Notes: a model not told the origin generated them from the sequence alone. 64,000 bases of DNA from CAVZTA01 sp963778025 (GCA_963778025.1 CAVZTA010000004.1:24983-88982), one strand, 5' to 3'; shown: positions 45,795-54,259, numbered from the stretch's first letter. Translations and numbers: made by a program.

Positions 45795-46475
45795 GTGCGC
45801 CCGTTGCCTCGCTCCGTGTTCGGGTCGCTGGTCGCCATCGCGCTGACCGCTGCGGCCTGCGGCTCGTCGGCCGCCCCCACGCCCGTCCCGGCGGCCGCTG
45901 TCGCGGTCCCGACGCTCACCGCCGCGCCCGCGCGCACCGCCGACCCGACGCCGGCACCGACACCGCGCGCGACCGCCACCGAGGCGCCGACCGCGGCGCC
46001 CAGCGCCAGCCCCGCCACGGGCTTCCCGTTCGCTGCCGATGCCGTCGTCGCGTACTACGTCCAGGCCGCCGGGTTCGTGTGCGACGACTGGGCGCCCGCC
46101 GACCTGCCCGGCCATCAGCAGCGCTCCTGCAACGTCGAGGATCCCGAGAACGCCGCCGCCGACGAGACGCTCGTGGTCACGGCCGATCCGACGAACACGA
46201 TCGTCGACGTCATCGGCATCTACGAGCACCGTGACGGGTCGACCGTGGATCGCAGCGCCGCCCTGAAGTTCTTCGCGAGCGTCGTGGGTGCCACGTTCGG
46301 CGTCACGGACGGCCCCCAGGCCGCGGTCTGGCTCAAGGCCCATCTCGGCGCCGCGGACGCGACACTCGAGCTCCGGGGACTTCGTCTCGACACGTTCCTG
46401 CCGGACGGCGAATCGGCGCTCGGCTCCCAGCTGTTCGTCGAGATCGCGACCCCCGCGTATCGCGCCGCGGCCTGA
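45795..46475 (+). CDS. lipoprotein of unknown function
   Basis: 226 residues from GTG 45795. Lipoprotein signal (IALTAAACGSS, Cys about residue 21), then a 50-residue Pro/Thr/Ala linker, then a domain of about 145 residues (FPFAADAVVAYYVQAAGFVC to LFVEIATPAYRAAA). The domain has two Cys (FVCDDW and RSCNVE) that could form a disulfide. I recognise no family. Genes of this design are common in Chloroflexota with high GC content. Confidence 0.7.
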   Translation: MRPLPRSVFGSLVAIALTAAACGSSAAPTPVPAAAVAVPTLTAAPARTADPTPAPTPRATATEAPTAAPSASPATGFPFAADAVVAYYVQAAGFVCDDWAPADLPGHQQRSCNVEDPENAAADETLVVTADPTNTIVDVIGIYEHRDGSTVDRSAALKFFASVVGATFGVTDGPQAAVWLKAHLGAADATLELRGLRLDTFLPDGESALGSQLFVEIATPAYRAAA

Positions 46476-46523
46476 CCCCGCCGCGACCTGATCGCGCTCG
46501 CGACCGGTCGATCCGGTCCGACG

Positions 46524-46573
46524 CCTCGGGCGTACCGGTGCGAGCGATCCCCTCGGGCGTACCGGTGCGAGCG
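46524..46573. repeat. two tandem 23-bp direct repeats
   Basis: Identical 23-base units at 46524-46546 and 46551-46573, each running from CCTCGGGCGTA to GGTGCGAGCG, separated by ATCC. The junction contains GAGCGATCCC, a word also found in the repeats near 12.5 kb and 32.2 kb. The rest of the 46476-46751 gap shows no gene. Confidence 0.85.
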
Positions 46574-46751
46574 CTACTTCCCGGGTTGGATGCGTCGGAT
46601 CGCCACCCGCGAGGCCGCCGAGCGTCGATGACCGAGCTGTGGCGTGCGTGTCATGGGCGCCGATCCATGGGGCGAGAGGTGTCTCGAGGCGGCTTGACCC
46701 CGTGGAAGCCGCCGAGATAGCGCTCCTGCCGGTCCGGGGCGCGCGCACGGG

Positions 46752-47141
46752 TCAGTCGAGGACGAGCGTCCGGAACAGGTGATCGAGCGTCGCGGCGGGA
46801 TCGTCCGTCAGGCCGGTGTGGACCGGAGACGGCTGGACGATCGTCGACGATGGCGACACCAGCCAGTGGAACCGCTCCGGGGCCGACAGCGCGGCGATGG
46901 GCCCCGCCGACGCGTCCCCCGCCGCGATCCGCTCCACCGCTTCGAGATGCGGCCGGACATCGTCGGGGTCGCAGCCCGGCGCCAGGGCGCGGAGCCGTGC
47001 CTCGGACAGGGATGTCCGGGCGCCCAGGAACCGCCGGCGGCGCGACAGCAGCACGATCCCGGCGTTCATCGACTCGCCACGCTCGACCCGGGGCACCACC
47101 CGCACGATCGCGTACTCGAAGGGATCACGCGGCGCGGGCAC
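46752..47141 (-). CDS. DUF3037 family protein
   Basis: 129 residues from GTG 47139-47141. Recognised from DPFEYAIVRVVPRVERGESM and NAGIVLLSRRRRFLGAR at the N-terminus and ERFHWLVSPSSTIVQPSPVH in the second half. DUF3037 genes are typically directly downstream of HipA-like kinase genes, as here, and overlap them by 17 bp. The pair is suspected to be toxin-antitoxin-like, but the activity has not been settled to my knowledge. Confidence 0.85.
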   Translation of the reverse strand: MPAPRDPFEYAIVRVVPRVERGESMNAGIVLLSRRRRFLGARTSLSEARLRALAPGCDPDDVRPHLEAVERIAAGDASAGPIAALSAPERFHWLVSPSSTIVQPSPVHTGLTDDPAATLDHLFRTLVLD

Positions 47142-47902
47142 GGTCCGCCTCCTCGACGAACGGCCGCGGCGCGGTGAGCCGCCGTCGCCAGATAGTCGAC
47201 GTACGCCCGGCGGTGGCTCGCCGCGTCCGGCAGTGCGTCCTCCGGTGCGAGCCAGGCGTCGGGCACCCACTCGGCGATCGACCGCACCGCGTCCTCGATG
47301 AGCTGCGGCGCCAGCCGGGCGTCGGCGTCGGCCACCGACCCGGCGAACGGCAGCAGCACATGGTCGCGGATCGGCGCGAACGGGCGCCGGGCGTGCTCGG
47401 CCGGGTCACGCCACGTGTGATGCACGTACAGCGACGCCCCGTGGTCGATGAGGTACAGCCGGCGATGCCAGACGAGGAGGTTCGGGTTGCGCGCCGTCCG
47501 ATCGACGTTGGTCGTCAGCGCGTCGAACCAGACGATGTCGGCGGCGAGCTCCGGGGACGGCCGCGGCGGCACGCCCGGATCGAACGGCAGCGCCCCGGGC
47601 AGGAAGTCCATCCCGAGGTTCAGTCCGCCCGACCGCAGCATCGGGCCCTGGAGCTCCTCGTCTGGCTCGGCCTTGCCGAACGACGGATCCACCTCGACCA
47701 GCACCAGCTCCGGCACGGGCAACCCGAGATGTCGCGCCAGCTCGCCCGCGAGCAGCTCCGCGACCAGCACCTTGGGGCCCTGGGCCGCGCCCGTGAACTT
47801 CAGGACATAGAGCCCGTCGTCGTCGGCCTCGACGAGCGCGGGCACCGACCCACCGCCGCGGAGCGGCGTGACATACCGGGTCGCGGTGACGGTCCGGAGC
47901 AC
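47125..47902 (-). CDS. HipA-like kinase family protein, one frameshift
   Basis: About 258 residues from GTG 47900-47902. The ATP-binding N-lobe has GLYVLKFTGAAQGPKVLVAE with the conserved Lys. The catalytic region is DALTTNVDRTARNPNLLVWH and the metal-binding region LYLIDHGASLYVHH. It is the short single-domain HipA relative, lacking HipA's N-terminal subdomain. One extra base near 47172 (ACG-G-CGG) changes the last 20 codons; RLTAPRPFVEEADRARAA then ends at a TGA at 47125. Coupled to the DUF3037 gene. Confidence 0.83.
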
Positions 47903-47931
47903 GGACGGAGTGTAGGAGCGCCCCGGCGCGC

Positions 47932-47959
47932 TTGACGCGGGTCCCGGTCGGCGTACGAT
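47932..47959 (+). promoter_or_regulatory. candidate promoter of the F420-type reductase gene
   Basis: TTGACG at 47932-47937, 16-bp spacer, TACGAT at 47954-47959; ATG at 47996. Confidence 0.5.
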
Positions 47960-47995
47960 GATTGCACACGCAACGACCTTACACACCGGAGCTCC

Positions 47996-48373
47996 ATGGA
48001 TCCCGCCATCCGGGCCGCGCTCGATCGCGGCCACACCATCGACATCACCACCATCGGCCGCCGCTCCCACCAGCCGCGCCGCATCGAGATCGTGTTCCAC
48101 AACATCGATCGGCACCTGTACATCAGCGGGATGCCCAGCCGTCGCACGCGGGCCTGGATCCACAATCTCGAGGATGACCCCAACCTGACGGTCCACCTCA
48201 AGGACCGCACCGCGACGGCCGACCTCCCGGCGACGGCGCGGATCATCACGGATGAGCCGGAGCGGCGCGCCGTGATGCCCCACATCGCGCGCAACTGGGG
48301 TCGCACGGACGTCGACACGATGGTCGCGTACAGCCCGCTCATCGAGGTCACGGTCCCGGGCTATCCGGACTGA
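47996..48373 (+). CDS. deazaflavin (F420)-dependent nitroreductase family protein
   Basis: 125 residues, the normal length of the DUF385/DDN split-barrel family. Seen: IDITTIGRRSHQPRRIEIVF, the strand LYISGMPSRRTRAWIHNLED (cofactor phosphate and ring contacts in relatives) and LTVHLKDRTATADLPATAR. These proteins use F420H2 to reduce quinones or nitro compounds. GGAG lies 4 bases upstream of the ATG. It implies that the host makes F420 or takes it up; no F420 synthesis gene is in the window. Confidence 0.88.
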   Translation: MDPAIRAALDRGHTIDITTIGRRSHQPRRIEIVFHNIDRHLYISGMPSRRTRAWIHNLEDDPNLTVHLKDRTATADLPATARIITDEPERRAVMPHIARNWGRTDVDTMVAYSPLIEVTVPGYPD

Positions 48374-48396
48374 GTCGCACCGACCGGACAGACGGA

Positions 48397-48429
48397 ACGG
48401 CGGCGTCCCACCGAGTGGGGCGCCGCCGT
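48397..48429. terminator. strong bidirectional hairpin
   Basis: ACGGCGGCG and CGCCGCCGT arms with an inner CCCA/TGGG pairing, between convergent stops at 48373 and 48446. Confidence 0.75.
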
Positions 48430-48445
48430 CCTGGTCAGCGGTCGT

Positions 48446-48634
48446 TCACAGATCCTGGCCGGGCTCGTCGTCGACCGCGTCAGGTTCCCGAGGCTGCCGG
48501 TTGCCGCCGTCGGGCGGATCGGGCACGTGCTCGCGAGGAGCGGTCTCGTCGGCGTTGACCGGGTGACCGCCCAGCTCGCCAGATGGGTCGCGCGACGGGC
48601 CGGTCGTCCCGTCGGGGCGCTCGCGGTCGTCCAT
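48446..48634 (-). CDS. small hydrophilic protein downstream of the GlsB-like gene
   Basis: 62 residues, starting 2 bp after the stop of the GlsB-like gene. Composition is Asp/Glu/Pro/Arg/Gly-rich (DPSGELGGHPVNADETAP), probably disordered. No family recognised. Position, frame length and the hairpin after its stop support it as a real second gene of the operon. Confidence 0.5.
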   Translation of the reverse strand: MDDRERPDGTTGPSRDPSGELGGHPVNADETAPREHVPDPPDGGNRQPREPDAVDDEPGQDL

Positions 48635-48636
48635 CG

Positions 48637-48894
48637 TCAGACCGTCGCTCGGTTGCTGCTCACCGCGCGGGCGATGAGGATCACGACGATCGCGCCGATC
48701 ACGGAGATGACGATACTGCCGATGTTCAGGCCCGTGACGTCGCCCACGCCCAGGGCAGACGCGATGAAGCCGCCGACGATCGCGCCGACGATGCCCAGGA
48801 TGATCGACCCGATCATCCCGAAGCCGCCGCCGACGACGAACTGCGCGATCACGCCGGCGATGAGGCCGAGGATGATCCAGGAGAGGATGCCCAT
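48637..48894 (-). CDS. GlsB/YeaQ/YmgE family membrane protein
   Basis: 85 residues from ATG 48892-48894. Three membrane helices with Gly-rich packing: MGILSWIILGLIAGVIAQFV, GMIGSIILGIVGAIVGGFIA and NIGSIVISVIGAIVVILIA, which are the transglycosylase-associated-protein family hallmarks. Usually part of general stress or osmotic responses. The upstream region to 49137 is a divergent promoter area. Confidence 0.93.
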   Translation of the reverse strand: MGILSWIILGLIAGVIAQFVVGGGFGMIGSIILGIVGAIVGGFIASALGVGDVTGLNIGSIVISVIGAIVVILIARAVSSNRATV

Positions 48895-49137
48895 CCGATC
48901 TGGTCCTCCAGAGGTGACCGCAGTCGCGGCTCGCTCGAGCCTATGCCGCGCGCACAACGGACTCGCCATCGGACGGCCTATCGACGTGTCATGCACGTGC
49001 ACGATGCACGCTCCGGCCCACGGGCGTACGGTAGGGCTGCGTCCGACGGACGCTCCGTGTCGATCCGCGCCTACCCCAGTGGCGTCGCCCCACCGTCGCC
49101 CCCGCGCGGCCCATCGCTCACAGCACAGGTCTCTTCC

Positions 49138-49359
49138 ATGTCCCTCGCGACCCGCCGCTTCGCGCCCCGTTCCGCCGTGTCGGCCGCCGACCTGGAGCCG
49201 CTCGCCGTCGCCCGGCTGGACTTGGATGACCAGGCCGACGAGCCGATCCGCAACGTCCTCGATCTCGCACGACGCTTCGTCCGTGTCGTGGCCAGCCTGC
49301 CCGACGACGAGGTCGCGACCGACATCGTCCACCTGCCCCAGGCCGCACGCCGGGACTGA
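49138..49359 (+). CDS. small protein of unknown function
   Basis: 73 residues. The C-terminal part LEPLAVARLDLDDQADEPIR and NVLDLARRFVRVVASLPDDE reads as ordinary coding sequence with high G/C at third positions. No good ribosome binding site before ATG 49138. No family recognised. Confidence 0.45.
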   Translation: MSLATRRFAPRSAVSAADLEPLAVARLDLDDQADEPIRNVLDLARRFVRVVASLPDDEVATDIVHLPQAARRD

Positions 49360-49385
49360 CCGCGGGCCGCGCGCCCGACCGACTC

Positions 49386-49481
49386 CTACCGCCGCCGGTC
49401 CCGCCCAGCGCGCCGCACCGCGTCCGCGAGCAGGTACTCGATCTGGCCGTTGACGCTGCGCAGCTCCGAGACCGCGGTCAG
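49386..49481 (-). CDS. possible 31-residue ribbon-helix-helix fragment or small gene
   Basis: The frame reads AVSELRSVNGQIEYLLADAV then RRAGRDRRR and stop. LRSVNGQIEYLLADAVRR resembles the helix-turn-helix half of Arc/MetJ antitoxins. The only start available is a CTG overlapping the aldo-keto reductase stop (CTGA). It may be a translationally coupled gene with a rare start, a remnant, or the tail of a frameshifted extension of the reductase gene. Confidence 0.3.
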   Translation of the reverse strand: MTAVSELRSVNGQIEYLLADAVRRAGRDRRR

Positions 49482-50299
49482 CCCGCGAGACGACCGATCA
49501 GGTCACGGACATCGGGATCGAGTGGCGGCATCGACCCCGCCACGACGTTGGCCGCCGCGTGCTCCGGCGAGCGGGTGGCGGGCAGCACGACCGTCACCCG
49601 TGGATCCGCCAGGACCCATCGAAGGAGCGCCTCGGGCCAGCCGGTCAGCCCGAGCTCAGCGAGCTCCCGCGGGAACGGCCGGCCGAGGAGCGCTCCCTCG
49701 CCGAACGGACGCATCACCAGCACGCCCAGGCCCAGCTCGGCGGCGAGTGGCAGGATCCGCGCCTCGGCGGCGCGCTCACGCGGGTTCAGCGGCACCTGGA
49801 TCGCGTCGAGGCGGCGCGTTCGCATCACCCGCTCGAGCTCATCGAACGCGCTCGGGAGGTAGTGGGTGGCCCCGACGTGGCGGACCCGTCCGGCGTCACG
49901 CTGCTGCTCGATCCGATGGAGCCGTCCCGGCCAGCCGACGAGGTTGTGGACCTGCAGCAGGTCGATGCGTCCGCCGAACCACGCGAGCTGCCGTTCGACC
50001 TGACGGGCGGCCTCGGCGGCGTCGGGCGTCCAGAGCTTCGTCGCCACGAAGGCGTCGTCACGTCGATCGCGCAGGGCGGCGCCCAGACGAGCCTCGGAAC
50101 GGCCGTACATCGGCGAGCTGTCGAAGACCCGGGTCCCGGCTGTCCAGGCGGCATCGACCGTCGCGTCGACCGCCGGCTGGTGGTCCTCGTCGACGTCGAA
50201 CACACGCCACGTCCCGAAGCCGATGACCGGCAGGGACGGCCCGTCGGCGCCCAGCCGTCGGACGGTCAGGGGAGGGCGATCGTGAACGAGTCCAGCCAC
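49478..50299 (-). CDS. aldo/keto reductase
   Basis: 273 residues, TIM-barrel NADPH reductase. The catalytic tetrad is visible: Asp and Tyr in VFDSSPMYGRSE, Lys in VATKLW and His in LQVHNLVGW. NADPH-site elements near the C-terminus are VVLPATRSPEHAAAN. It starts with LPVIGFGTWRVF. Overlaps the upstream DUF4112 gene by 34 bp in the same direction. Substrate unknown. Confidence 0.9.
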   Translation of the reverse strand: MAGLVHDRPPLTVRRLGADGPSLPVIGFGTWRVFDVDEDHQPAVDATVDAAWTAGTRVFDSSPMYGRSEARLGAALRDRRDDAFVATKLWTPDAAEAARQVERQLAWFGGRIDLLQVHNLVGWPGRLHRIEQQRDAGRVRHVGATHYLPSAFDELERVMRTRRLDAIQVPLNPRERAAEARILPLAAELGLGVLVMRPFGEGALLGRPFPRELAELGLTGWPEALLRWVLADPRVTVVLPATRSPEHAAANVVAGSMPPLDPDVRDLIGRLAG

Positions 50300-50808
50300 C
50301 GAAGGACCGCCAGGAGTGCCCAGCCCATGAGCAGCACGAGGCCGAGCACGACCAGCAGCAGCCCGCCGAAGAACCGTCGGTGCTCGGCGGTGCTGGCGTC
50401 AGGGTCCGCGGCATAGCGACGGAACAGGTCGAGGTTCCGCATGTTCGACTTGAAGCCGAAGTCGAACAGGTCGCCGACGATGGGGATGAGCCCGATGGCC
50501 AGATCGACGACGAGATTCACGACCATCCGGCTGAGGACGCTCGCCGGCAGACGGAACCGCGCGGCCTCCAGGATGAGCCACGCCCCGGGGATCGCCGTCA
50601 GGACGTCGCCGACGACCGGGATGAGCCCGATCATCGGGCCGATGCCGGTGCGACGACCCGTGCCCGGGATCTTGATGAGGTCGTCGAGCAGCACGGCCAT
50701 CCAGCGGAGGCGCGTCTCGGCGGCGCGTACCCGCGCCGACCGCCCAGCGGTCGGCGACAGCGAGGTCGTGCCGGCGGGACGATCGGCAACGTGCGTCATG
50801 GTGTCCAC
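50266..50808 (-). CDS. DUF4112 family membrane protein
   Basis: 180 residues. The DUF4112 core has LDDLIKIPGTGRRTGIGPMI, GLIPVVGDVLTAIPGAWLI, IGLIPIVGDLFDFGFKSNMR and NLDLFRRY. One membrane-spanning helix near residues 150-172 follows, with two hydrophobic hairpins earlier. Function unknown. Probably cotranscribed with the reductase. Confidence 0.9.
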   Translation of the reverse strand: MDTMTHVADRPAGTTSLSPTAGRSARVRAAETRLRWMAVLLDDLIKIPGTGRRTGIGPMIGLIPVVGDVLTAIPGAWLILEAARFRLPASVLSRMVVNLVVDLAIGLIPIVGDLFDFGFKSNMRNLDLFRRYAADPDASTAEHRRFFGGLLLVVLGLVLLMGWALLAVLRWLDSFTIALP

Positions 50809-50979
50809 CCGCGGAGCGTACGGCCTGTACCCCGCCCGGCGGTTCGTCCGGACGTCCCTCGGCGCGTCACAGCCGTCTCGCAGTGGCCTGGTCGTTCGCT
50901 TAGATGACGGGTTCTGTCAGGTATCCGACCTATGGTCGTGCCAGACACGAGATGCGGTCCGAACGGAAGAGGTAGAGCG

Positions 50980-51183
50980 ATGTTGCAGCTCCTCGCGCTG
51001 GCGCGGACATACCAGGACGATCGAGAGCGTCTGATGCGCCGGCGGCACGCCCTGCGGGCTGCCCAGCCCAGCGGGCGACGACATCCTGAAGGCCCCGAAC
51101 ACGGGGTCGACGAAGGCCACAGCGGTCTCGAGGTCTCCCCGGCCCGCTCGACCTCGATCCGGCCGCGACCCGCGACCGGCTGA
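50980..51183 (+). CDS. small basic protein of unknown function
   Basis: 67 residues from ATG 50980; a GGAAGAGG sequence lies about 7 bases upstream. The first 28 residues form a likely amphipathic helix (LALARTYQDDRERLMRRRHA), the rest is disordered. No family recognised. Confidence 0.4.
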   Translation: MLQLLALARTYQDDRERLMRRRHALRAAQPSGRRHPEGPEHGVDEGHSGLEVSPARSTSIRPRPATG

Positions 51184-51269
51184 CCACCCGCATCCCCTGC
51201 CGGCAGCCTCCCAGCCGGCTCACGCGGCTCCGGCCGGCGAGCAGCGCAGGCTCGCCGGCCGTGAGCTGC

Positions 51270-52274
51270 TCAGCGAACCTCGACCGGCACGGACGGCGCC
51301 GGGACGGGGTCGTCGGCGTAGTGCGCGAGCAGCTCGCGCGCGGCGCGCGCCACGCGACCGCGAAGCTCGGGCGGTTCCAGGATCTCGACCGATGGACCGA
51401 GCGCCGCAAGGCGCCGTCCCGCTTCGTCGGGCCATTCCATCCGCAGGCGGACGTGGGTCCAGCCCTCCGCGTCCGGGACGTCGAGGACCTCGGCCGAGTC
51501 CATCGCCTGCTGGCCCGCCGCATCCGACAGCCACCAGTAGCGATCCGGCCGCACCCGCACGACGACGTCCAGGCGCGGCGCGTCGCGTTCATAGGCCGCG
51601 CTCGATTCGGCCCAGAAGGCGCCGAGGTCGAAGCGCTCGGGACGCTCGGCCGGTCCGTCGAGCAGCTGCAGGTTCGCGATGCGTGAGATGCGATAGGTCC
51701 GGACCTGGCCCTCCGTCGCGGCCACGAGATACCACACACCGCCCTTGAGCACGATGCCCAGCGGATGGAGCGTGCGCTCGACGCCCTTGTCGCCGCGCTG
51801 ATAGTCGACCCGGATCTGGCGGCCCTCCCAGACGGCCTCGGCGACCTCGGCCAGGTGCGGCACCTCCTCGCCGGCCTGGAACCAGCCCGCAGCGTCCAGA
51901 TGGAACCGCTCGAGCAGGCGGGAGGCGCGCCCGCGCAGCTCCGTGGGGAGGGCGGCAAGGACCTTGAGCCGCGCGGCCGCGACCACCGTCCCGAGACCGA
52001 GCTCCGCAGCGGGTCCCGGGATCCCGGACAGGAACAGCGCATCGGCCTCGTCCGCGGTCATCCCCGTGAGCCGCGTCCGGTAGCCCTCGACGAGCCGGAT
52101 GCCTCCGTGCGGGCCGCGCTCGGCGTAGATCGGCACCCCCGAGATGGCGAGCGCCTCGACGTCTCGATGGATCGTCCGGACCGACACCTCGAGCTCCCGC
52201 GCGAGCTCGGCGGCGGTCATCATGCCGCGTGTCTGGAGCAGGAGCAGCAGGCTGACCAGGCGGGAGGCGCGCAT
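51270..52274 (-). CDS. WYL-domain transcriptional regulator (YafY type)
   Basis: 334 residues from ATG 52272-52274. Residues 1-60: winged HTH_11 (RLVSLLLLLQTRGMMTAAEL, then LEVSVRTIHRDVEALAISG). Residues about 130-230: WYL domain with VDYQRGDKGVERTLHPLGIV and GVWYLVAATEGQVRTYRIS, followed by a C-terminal WCX part. WYL domains bind nucleic acid or nucleotide ligands. The nearest possible target is its own promoter; see the inverted repeat at 52286-52308. Confidence 0.92.
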   Translation of the reverse strand: MRASRLVSLLLLLQTRGMMTAAELARELEVSVRTIHRDVEALAISGVPIYAERGPHGGIRLVEGYRTRLTGMTADEADALFLSGIPGPAAELGLGTVVAAARLKVLAALPTELRGRASRLLERFHLDAAGWFQAGEEVPHLAEVAEAVWEGRQIRVDYQRGDKGVERTLHPLGIVLKGGVWYLVAATEGQVRTYRISRIANLQLLDGPAERPERFDLGAFWAESSAAYERDAPRLDVVVRVRPDRYWWLSDAAGQQAMDSAEVLDVPDAEGWTHVRLRMEWPDEAGRRLAALGPSVEILEPPELRGRVARAARELLAHYADDPVPAPSVPVEVR

Positions 52275-52285
52275 GGCACGGACGA

Positions 52286-52308
52286 TACCTGACAGGAAAC
52301 GGCAGGTA
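52286..52308 (-). promoter_or_regulatory. inverted repeat upstream of the WYL regulator
   Basis: Arms TACCTG (52286-52291) and CAGGTA (52303-52308), 12 bp upstream of the start codon; a third CAGGT half follows at 52309. Candidate autoregulatory site. Confidence 0.4.
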
Positions 52309-52498
52309 CAGGTCGGGATGGCGCGGGCGGACCGTCCCGTGCGCCATGGTCGCGTGCGCCCGCCTGCGAAGGTGCCTGCGCGCACCGCGCGTAGGCATGT
52401 CGACCTACTGAGCACCGAGGCGGCCGCAGTCTAGGATCGGATCGACGCCGCTCCGGGTGGGGTTACCGCGGCGTGCCTTCGAAAGGGTCGACGAGGGG

Positions 52499-53074
52499 AT
52501 GATCGACCGAGCGATCGCACTGCGGGTGTTCCCGCGAGACGACGGGGCCTTCCAGGCCGACGCCGAGTCGGCGATGGACGGTGCTCCGACCCCGGCTGGT
52601 CTCCAGCGGGCGCTCCGGGCGCGCTACCCGGCGGCCGTCGTCCGCCCCCGCGAGGACATCGCCGATCCGGGATTCGGGCCGGCCGTCTGGTACGTCTACC
52701 GCTATGGCAGTGCGCGGCCGGTCGGCCGGTGGTGGACCGAGCAGTCGTATCCCTGGGCCGTGCTCGACGACCAGCGCCGGTTCGTCGACCTGAGCTCGTC
52801 CCTGGCGGAGATCGTCGAGGCACCCGTGGAGATGATCCTGGGCCAGCAGGTGGAGGCATTCTCGAACCCCGATGACCCCACGGCGCGTGACGACGTGGAG
52901 GCCCTCTGGGCCGAGTTCCGGCGCGCCGGCCAGCTCGACGCGACGCTCCGCTTCCGACGCCTTGACGGCACCGAGCGCGAGATCGAATACCACCTCGTCG
53001 CCAACGCTGCGGGGCCGGGTCGTCACCTGGCGACGGTGCGCGAGGTCACGCACGAGGGCTCGAGCGAGGGCTGA
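52499..53074 (+). CDS. PAS-domain protein without output domain
   Basis: 191 residues from ATG 52499; GTG 52457 is possible. The first 85 residues are unassigned (DADSAM-type acidic stretch, GLQRALRARYPAAVVRPRED). Residues about 90-188 are a PAS/PAC module: PWAVLDDQRRFVDLSSSLAE, GQQVEAFSNPDDP, then ATLRFRRLDGTEREIEYHLV. No kinase or DNA-binding part is present, so it is probably a ligand or redox sensor acting through a partner. Confidence 0.72.
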   Translation: MIDRAIALRVFPRDDGAFQADAESAMDGAPTPAGLQRALRARYPAAVVRPREDIADPGFGPAVWYVYRYGSARPVGRWWTEQSYPWAVLDDQRRFVDLSSSLAEIVEAPVEMILGQQVEAFSNPDDPTARDDVEALWAEFRRAGQLDATLRFRRLDGTEREIEYHLVANAAGPGRHLATVREVTHEGSSEG

Positions 53075-53087
53075 ACGAGGGAGTCGC

Positions 53088-53819
53088 TCAGGTCGGCGTC
53101 GCCGCCACGCTCGCTCGTACCAGCTGGATCGCCTTGTCGAGGCCGCCCCGCCACGCCTCGCCGTGACCGGGCAGGACGAGGCCTGCCTCGAGGTCGCGCA
53201 GTCGGTCGAGCGAGGCGAGCGCGGTCCGCTCGTCCGCGGTGAACGGCGCGACCCGTGGACCGGTGGCCCCGGTCGTGACCGCGAGCGTCGCGAAGGCATC
53301 GCCCACGAACAGCGCATCCAGGGCCGGGATGTGGAGCGCGGCGCTGCCCGGGGTGTGGCCGGGCACGAGCACGACCCGCGGCGCGCCCGGCACGTCGAGC
53401 GTGGCGCCGTCGCCGAACGTCGCGACCTCCACGAGCGGCTTCGTCCGCAGCCCGCCGCGGCGCCCGGCGTACCAGAAGAAGCGCAGGAGCGGGGCGATGC
53501 GCGAGGGCCCGAGGCCTTTCGCCGGATTGGGGACCTCGCCCCGCGCGAGCGCGGCGTCGGCCTCGTGGACGCTGACCGGCACGCGGCGCTCCTTGCGCAG
53601 CCGCTCCGCGAACCCGATGTGGTCGCCGTGGCCGTGCGTCAGGACAAGGGCCCGCACGTCGTCGAGCGTTCGACCCATGGCGGCGAGCTCGCCCGGCAGG
53701 TCGCCGAAGTAGCCGGCGACCCCGGCGTCGATGATCGTGACCTCCGTCCCGTCGGCGATGAGGTAGCTGTTGATCATCCCGGAGCCCAGGCGGTGGATGC
53801 CCGGCGCGAGCTGCGTCAT
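53088..53819 (-). CDS. MBL-fold metallo-hydrolase
   Basis: 243 residues. Metal ligands: VLTHGHGDHIGFAE, PGHTPGSAALH, VGDAFATL and PGHGEAW, in the glyoxalase-II/lactonase order. The N-terminal APGIHRLGSGMINSYLIAD and the internal segment PLLRFFWYAGRRGGLR are typical of the Zn-hydrolase group with unknown substrate. Overlaps the upstream SRPBCC gene by 4 bp. Confidence 0.9.
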   Translation of the reverse strand: MTQLAPGIHRLGSGMINSYLIADGTEVTIIDAGVAGYFGDLPGELAAMGRTLDDVRALVLTHGHGDHIGFAERLRKERRVPVSVHEADAALARGEVPNPAKGLGPSRIAPLLRFFWYAGRRGGLRTKPLVEVATFGDGATLDVPGAPRVVLVPGHTPGSAALHIPALDALFVGDAFATLAVTTGATGPRVAPFTADERTALASLDRLRDLEAGLVLPGHGEAWRGGLDKAIQLVRASVAATPT

Positions 53820-54259
53820 GTCCGCTCCAGCATGCGCTTCCCGCCGGCGATCGCGCCCGCCATGCTGCGGCTCGCGACGGCGGCGACCAGGAGCTCATGC
53901 AGCCAGCCCAGCGGGCCCGGGAGCCGGCTGCGGAGCTCGACCGCCTGGGTGAGCAGCGTCCCCGAGCCGCGCGTCACGAACGTCATCGTGAGCCGCGATT
54001 CCATGCCCAGGTCGTGCGACGCGTGCACCTGCTCGCGCGGCGGCCGGTGCTCCACGATCCGCCACTCCTGGACCGACGGGACACCCAACAGCCGCGTCTT
54101 CTCGCGGTAGATGGTGCCCACGCCGGTCCGCCCCGGCGACATCGACAGGATCTCGCTCACGAACGGCACCCAGTCGGGCGTGTGCGGGATGTCGTCGTAG
54201 AGGGCGAACGCCCGATCGGCAGGGGAGGCGATGAGGGCGGTGGCCTCGACCCGTCGCAT
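53816..54259 (-). CDS. SRPBCC (coenzyme Q-binding/polyketide cyclase-like) protein
   Basis: 147 residues, one START-like barrel: VEATALIASPADRAFALYDD, IPHTPDWVPFVSEI, EWRIVEHRPPREQVH, MTFVTRGSGTLLTQAVE and a C-terminal helix AGAIAGGKRMLE. Binds a hydrophobic ligand in relatives. First gene of a two-gene operon with the MBL hydrolase. Confidence 0.85.
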   Translation of the reverse strand: MRRVEATALIASPADRAFALYDDIPHTPDWVPFVSEILSMSPGRTGVGTIYREKTRLLGVPSVQEWRIVEHRPPREQVHASHDLGMESRLTMTFVTRGSGTLLTQAVELRSRLPGPLGWLHELLVAAVASRSMAGAIAGGKRMLERT

